A stretch of 64,000 nt of DNA from Flavobacteriales bacterium UBA5081 (GTDB lineage: Bacteria > Bacteroidota > Bacteroidia > Flavobacteriales_E > Vicingaceae). The stretch lies in the NCBI GenBank assembly GCA_002415785.1, contig DIAJ01000032.1, positions 46,654-110,653 of the forward strand, in the 5' to 3' direction. Below the pieces are notes generated by a model. The model was not told the DNA's origin. It made no database searches and saw only the letters and a program-made list of their open reading frames with translations. How positions within the stretch are numbered: position 1 is the stretch's first letter; each line of letters starts with the position of its first letter. A program made the translations under genes and the position numbers. Shown piece after piece: positions 60,215-64,000 of this stretch.

Positions 60215-61582
60215 ATGTTAAACATATCCGAAAATAGAGTAATAAACGCAATCAAGCAAACTGACTATAAGTCGCTTGCCTACATCAATCGCTTGGATTC
60301 AGGTAGGGTGTTTTTAAAAATAATGGGGGTTCTTTTTGGAATAACGATGGTGTTTATGTTTTTGCCATGGACTCAGAATATCAGATCCTACGGCAGTTTA
60401 ACTACATTAAAACCCAATCAACGACCACAAACCATTCATTCGGTAATTGCCGGTAGAATTGAAAAGTGGTACGTTCAAGAAGGTGAATTTGTAGAGAAAG
60501 GAGATACCATATTATTTATTTCAGAAATAAAAGATCAATATTTTGATCCGGATTTAATCCTGAGAACTCAAACCCAACTCAAGGCCAAGCAATCAGCAGT
60601 AAAATCCTATGAAGAAAAGGTAAAAGCATTAGAAAGCCAAATAGAAGCATTGGAGCAAACTGCTGACTTAAAATACAATCAGGCGCAAAATAAATACAAA
60701 CAAGCCGAGCTTAAAGTGGAAAGTGACAGTATTAAATTAGAAGCTGCGCAAACAAACTTTGAAATAGCAGACAGACAATATAAGCGTTTTGAGGAATTGC
60801 AAAAAGATGGCTTAAAGTCCTTAACAGACTTAGAAAACAGAAGATTAATTCGACAAAAATCTGTAGCAGAGCGCATAGCTGCAGAAAATCAACTTTTGAG
60901 TAGTAAAAATGAATTAATCAATGCCAAAGTTGAATTAACCTCAATTCGAGCGCAATACAGAGAAAGTATTTCAAAAGCAAAAAGCGAAATGCAAACTGCT
61001 TTATCTAACTTGTACGATTCAGAAGGAGCGGTTGCCAAAATGAATAATGAATTGACCAACTATACCATCCGCTCGGGTATGTATTTTGTAAAAGCACCTC
61101 AAAGTGGATACATTACAGAAACTATTTACTCGGGAATTGGAGAAACCATTAAAGAAGGCAGTCCTATTTTAACAATCATGCCGTCTGAATATGAATTGGT
61201 TGTTGAGCTTTATGTTAGGCCAATTGACCTGCCGCTGGTTCACAAAGGTCAAGAGGTAAGAATTCAATTTGACGGTTGGCCCGCCATTGTCTTTTCAGGT
61301 TGGCCAAATACAAGTTATGGTACTTATGGCGGAGAAGTTTACGCCATCGACAACTTCATAAGTCCCAACGGTATGTATAGAGTACTAGTAAAACCGGATC
61401 CGGAGCAACCGGAATGGCCAAAAGCACTAAGAGTTGGAGGTGGAACAAACAATATGATGCTCTTAGAGGATGTTCCGGTATGGTATGAATTATGGCGACA
61501 AATTAATGGCTTCCCTCCTAACTTTTACGTAAGTGTAGAGGGTGATGCAAAAGAAGTTCAAAAGTCGAATGTTAGCCCATGA
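60215..61582 (+). CDS. HlyD-family periplasmic adaptor
   Basis: A 455-residue membrane fusion protein linking the inner-membrane ABC protein to the outer-membrane channel. One N-terminal membrane span at ~33-55 (IMGVLFGITMVFMFLPW), a lipoyl/biotinyl-type half (TIHSVIAGRIEKWYVQEGEFVEKGD, residues ~75-105), a long coiled-coil hairpin (~120-270), the second lipoyl half (VKAPQSGYITETIYSGIGETIKEG, ~290-315) and a beta-barrel region (VELYVRPIDLPLVHKGQEVRIQFDGWP). Its stop overlaps the TolC-like gene start by 4 bp. Architecture is complete. Confidence 0.9.
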   Translation: MLNISENRVINAIKQTDYKSLAYINRLDSGRVFLKIMGVLFGITMVFMFLPWTQNIRSYGSLTTLKPNQRPQTIHSVIAGRIEKWYVQEGEFVEKGDTILFISEIKDQYFDPDLILRTQTQLKAKQSAVKSYEEKVKALESQIEALEQTADLKYNQAQNKYKQAELKVESDSIKLEAAQTNFEIADRQYKRFEELQKDGLKSLTDLENRRLIRQKSVAERIAAENQLLSSKNELINAKVELTSIRAQYRESISKAKSEMQTALSNLYDSEGAVAKMNNELTNYTIRSGMYFVKAPQSGYITETIYSGIGETIKEGSPILTIMPSEYELVVELYVRPIDLPLVHKGQEVRIQFDGWPAIVFSGWPNTSYGTYGGEVYAIDNFISPNGMYRVLVKPDPEQPEWPKALRVGGGTNNMMLLEDVPVWYELWRQINGFPPNFYVSVEGDAKEVQKSNVSP

Positions 61583-63000
61583 TAACTTTATTTAGAAATA
61601 GTATCTTTTTTGGTGTGCTATTTTTTGTATTGGGTTTTAAACTCAATGCTCAAATGGAAGTACAAATTAGCTTTGAGAACTACATTCAGAGGGTAAAAAA
61701 ACACCATCCTTTAGCTCGCCAAGCTAATTTACAAACAGAATTAGGAGAAGCAAAAGTACGTTCTTCTCGAGGCGCTTTTGACCCCAAGATTAAAGGGGAT
61801 TTAAGTCAAAAGTACTTTGATGAAAAGAAGTATTACAGTTTATTAGACGGAGGCTTAGTAGTTCCTACTTGGTTTGGAGTAGAATTAAAAGCAGGGCATG
61901 AAAGAAATGAAGGAGTTTACTTAAATCCAGAGAATAACAATCCGGAAGATGGGCTTTATTATGCAGGAGTTTCTATTCCACTTGGTCGCGGGCTTTTTAT
62001 GGATGATCGAAGAGCCGCATTAAGGCAAGCACAGCTTTATGCAGAGGCAACTCAAGCCAAAAGAACTTACTTGTATAACCAATTGCTATTGGATGCTGCA
62101 AGTGCCTACTGGAATTGGTTTTTGGCATATTATAATTTGAATGTATATCAAGAAGCTTATAGATTAGCTGAAGTACGATACAATGCCGTTAAAAAGGAAG
62201 CTTTAAGCGGAAATATTCCAAGCATAGATACGGTTGAGGCAGGAATTCAATTTCAGAATAGAGCACTTTTATTAGAAGAAGGAACATTGGCTTATGAAAA
62301 TGCAAAAGCAGAACTCTCAGTTTATTTGTGGGATGAAGGATTTGTTCCGCTTGAACTCTCTGAAGGCAGTATTCCTCAATCTAAAGAGCAAAGTGAATTT
62401 AGCTTTGCCGATCCTCAATGGAGAATAAATTTAGACAGTTTGATTGCTCAACATCCTGAGCTAAAAATGGATCGTTTGGAGTGGGAGCAGCTAGACATTG
62501 ACAGACGACTGAGCATTGAACAACTTAAGCCGCAAATCAATTTAAATTACAATCCCTTGACAGAAGCAGTTGGCACTGATGCTTTTGAAAATTACAGCGA
62601 AAATAACTACAAATGGGGTGTGACAGTTAGTATGCCGCTATTTTTAAGAAAAGGTAGAGGCGAATTTGCAGGCGCTAAGCTAAGGCAAGAAGAGTTGACA
62701 CAGGGTATCAATAATAAAAGAGAACAGTTGCGCTTTCAGGCAAAAGCTTATTTAAATCAGTGGACAACCACTTTTAATCAAATTGAAATTTACCGAAGAA
62801 CTACTGCTGATTACGAAAGACTCCTTGAAGGTGAGCGTAGATTGTTTGAAAACGGAGAAAGCTCTTTGTTTATGGTAAACTCAAGAGAAACTTCTTTTAT
62901 AAATGCAGAGCTAAAACTCAACGAACTCATGCAAAAAAACCGACTAAGTGAGTGGGCAGCTTACTATTATTTGGGTGTTTTGTTGGAGGTGGTAGAGTAG
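61579..63000 (+). CDS. TolC-family outer-membrane efflux protein
   Basis: A 473-residue protein with signal peptide (1-24, KLNAQ) and two TolC-type halves of paired helices and strands: FENYIQRVKKHHPLARQANLQ, then YLYNQLLLDAASAYWNWFLAYYNL near residue 165, and LRFQAKAYLNQWTTTFNQIEIY near 385. It forms the outer-membrane exit duct for the ABC/HlyD pair encoded just upstream, with which it overlaps by 4 bp. It ends 8 bp before the convergent GNAT gene. Confidence 0.9.
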   Translation: MITLFRNSIFFGVLFFVLGFKLNAQMEVQISFENYIQRVKKHHPLARQANLQTELGEAKVRSSRGAFDPKIKGDLSQKYFDEKKYYSLLDGGLVVPTWFGVELKAGHERNEGVYLNPENNNPEDGLYYAGVSIPLGRGLFMDDRRAALRQAQLYAEATQAKRTYLYNQLLLDAASAYWNWFLAYYNLNVYQEAYRLAEVRYNAVKKEALSGNIPSIDTVEAGIQFQNRALLLEEGTLAYENAKAELSVYLWDEGFVPLELSEGSIPQSKEQSEFSFADPQWRINLDSLIAQHPELKMDRLEWEQLDIDRRLSIEQLKPQINLNYNPLTEAVGTDAFENYSENNYKWGVTVSMPLFLRKGRGEFAGAKLRQEELTQGINNKREQLRFQAKAYLNQWTTTFNQIEIYRRTTADYERLLEGERRLFENGESSLFMVNSRETSFINAELKLNELMQKNRLSEWAAYYYLGVLLEVVE

Positions 63001-63008
63001 CACTTAAA

Positions 63009-63479
63009 TCACATCATCTTTAAAACCATTTTGTTCTTTTGGTTTTCAAATCCATTTGCTGCAAAAAATGCATAAGCACTCCTATTTTTCTCCCAATAAT
63101 CGATTTCAATTTCCTTAATATCATTCTCCTGAGCGAGTTCAACGGAACGCTTTAACAACTCCTTTGCTATTCCCTTTCTTCGATATTTTTCAAGCACACA
63201 AACTTGATCAATGAGTAGTACCGACTGACGATATTGAAATTCAGTTTCTTTTCGTTCTAATACAATACATAGCAAATAAGCTGCTACTTCCCCCTCATAC
63301 TTTGCCAAATATGCATAAACATTTTCACTTGACAAAAGTTGAATAAAAGCCTTTTGAATCTCAAATAAATTAAAAGGTTTGAACTTTTCAGGATAAAGCT
63401 CATGGTGTATGTTCTGAACACTTTCATTGAGCTTAGCTAATTCCAAAGCATCTGTTGTTTTCTCAATGGTTATCTTCAT
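63009..63479 (-). CDS. GNAT-family N-acetyltransferase
   Basis: A 156-residue acetyltransferase. Motif A, with the acetyl-CoA pyrophosphate loop, is LLIDQVCVLEKYRRKGIAKELL (residues ~90-112, RRKGIA being the Q/RxxGxG/A signature). Strand 5 is EIEIDYWEKNRSAYAFFAANGF, near the C-terminus. The substrate cannot be inferred. It is a single gene convergent with the tolC-like gene. Confidence 0.88.
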   Translation of the reverse strand: MKITIEKTTDALELAKLNESVQNIHHELYPEKFKPFNLFEIQKAFIQLLSSENVYAYLAKYEGEVAAYLLCIVLERKETEFQYRQSVLLIDQVCVLEKYRRKGIAKELLKRSVELAQENDIKEIEIDYWEKNRSAYAFFAANGFENQKNKMVLKMM

Positions 63480-63546
63480 AAATATGACTTAACAGTTAAG
63501 TATTCAGAAAAACATTTAGTTTTTCTTAGGCTGAGCAATTGAATGC

Positions 63547-64000
63547 CTAATTTCTGACCTTTAGCTCGCTTTCATAAAGTTTCAAGGCAGCGATGATGTT
63601 TTCATCACTCATTTTGTTCTCTTTTACAAAAGAGAATGTCTTTTCTTTTCCTTTTGAAAATTTCTTGAGTTTTCCTTTTTTACTATTAAAAATCCCGATG
63701 CTGTACTTCTCATTTTTTTCATTGAATAACTCGAGAGAAACATCCTGAGTAGCATTCCCTGAGTTCCAATAATAATTCTTGTAAAAACCCACTAAATTAG
63801 CATACATCAATTCTAAAAGTCGCGGATAACCTTCTTTCTGAACGAAAACTCTCCTATTGCCTTTAAGATCTACTAATTCAAGCGATTGAATTTGAATGTA
63901 TTTGTACTTAGTAACTGATCCGTCTTGAGACCGAAATAGAACCTTTGCGTTAAAACTCGACTCAATAATCATATCGGGAACTACATAATTTACTTCACTA
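63547..64000 (-). CDS. Hypothetical protein, N-terminus beyond window
   Basis: The frame stays open through the right end of the window (codons before the internal Met at 63972 read SEVNYVVPD), so the start lies outside. The visible ~150 residues have a beta-type beginning (IESSFNAKVLFRSQDGSVTKYKYI), a YPRLLELMYANLVGFYKNYY helix and a KENKMSDENIIAALKLYES ending. No family is recognised. Confidence 0.5.
   Translation of the reverse strand, partial: SEVNYVVPDMIIESSFNAKVLFRSQDGSVTKYKYIQIQSLELVDLKGNRRVFVQKEGYPRLLELMYANLVGFYKNYYWNSGNATQDVSLELFNEKNEKYSIGIFNSKKGKLKKFSKGKEKTFSFVKENKMSDENIIAALKLYESELKVRN

Overview
The window looks like a chromosomal segment of a marine or freshwater Bacteroidota, most likely Flavobacteriales or a close relative. 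The evidence is AT-rich DNA, many promoter -7 boxes of the Bacteroidota form TAnnTTTG just ahead of genes, two large secreted proteins with type IX secretion (T9SS) C-terminal sorting domains, a PorQ gene beside cmk, a futalosine-pathway mqnA, and giant YD/RHS-repeat proteins of Bacteroidota type. I see no rRNA, tRNA or CRISPR array. Layout: 1-1049 is the end of a restriction-modification locus (methyltransferase C-terminus plus a probable PD-(D/E)XK endonuclease). 1155-13846 is mostly housekeeping and surface genes: EI24-like membrane protein, mqnA, a T9SS repeat protein, priA, pfkA, a bestrophin-type channel and a 1410-residue T9SS protein. 13991-19582 is a tightly overlapping minus-strand block: three RHS-type orphan modules (two with the RHS core, one tip only), two lipoproteins that could be immunity proteins, an OmpA-family protein, a DUF922-like protein and a small membrane ORF. 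About 19900-30100 is a mobile region. It holds four small cassette-like genes separated by large, mutually unrelated inverted repeats, a GC-rich structured non-coding block, a DUF1016 nuclease, an overlapping pair of tyrosine recombinases (one canonical, one missing catalytic residues), an AAA+ ATPase, and divergently an XRE repressor-like gene with a 20-bp palindrome between the two promoters. 30122-51365 is a giant RHS locus: on the minus strand a TANFOR-like protein, a 2290-aa SpvB/TcB-like protein, a 3224-aa RHS protein and a candidate immunity protein; divergent from them is an 875-aa outer-membrane protein. 51461-64000 returns to core genes: rpsA, ispH, an SRPBCC protein, cmk, porQ, then a tetR-ABC-HlyD-TolC export operon, a GNAT acetyltransferase and a partial gene. 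How the parts fit: the orphan RHS modules share a nucleotide-conserved core with the 3224-aa RHS protein, so they look like spare toxin tips for it. The recombinase region now sits between the main RHS gene and these spares, so it probably inserted into one continuous polymorphic-toxin locus. The most unusual candidate system is the recombinase pair with its ATPase and the array of hairpin-bounded small genes. It resembles integron cassettes in layout, but the site sequences share no common core that I can see. That interpretation is inference; the inverted repeats, gene order and missing catalytic residues are read directly from the sequence.
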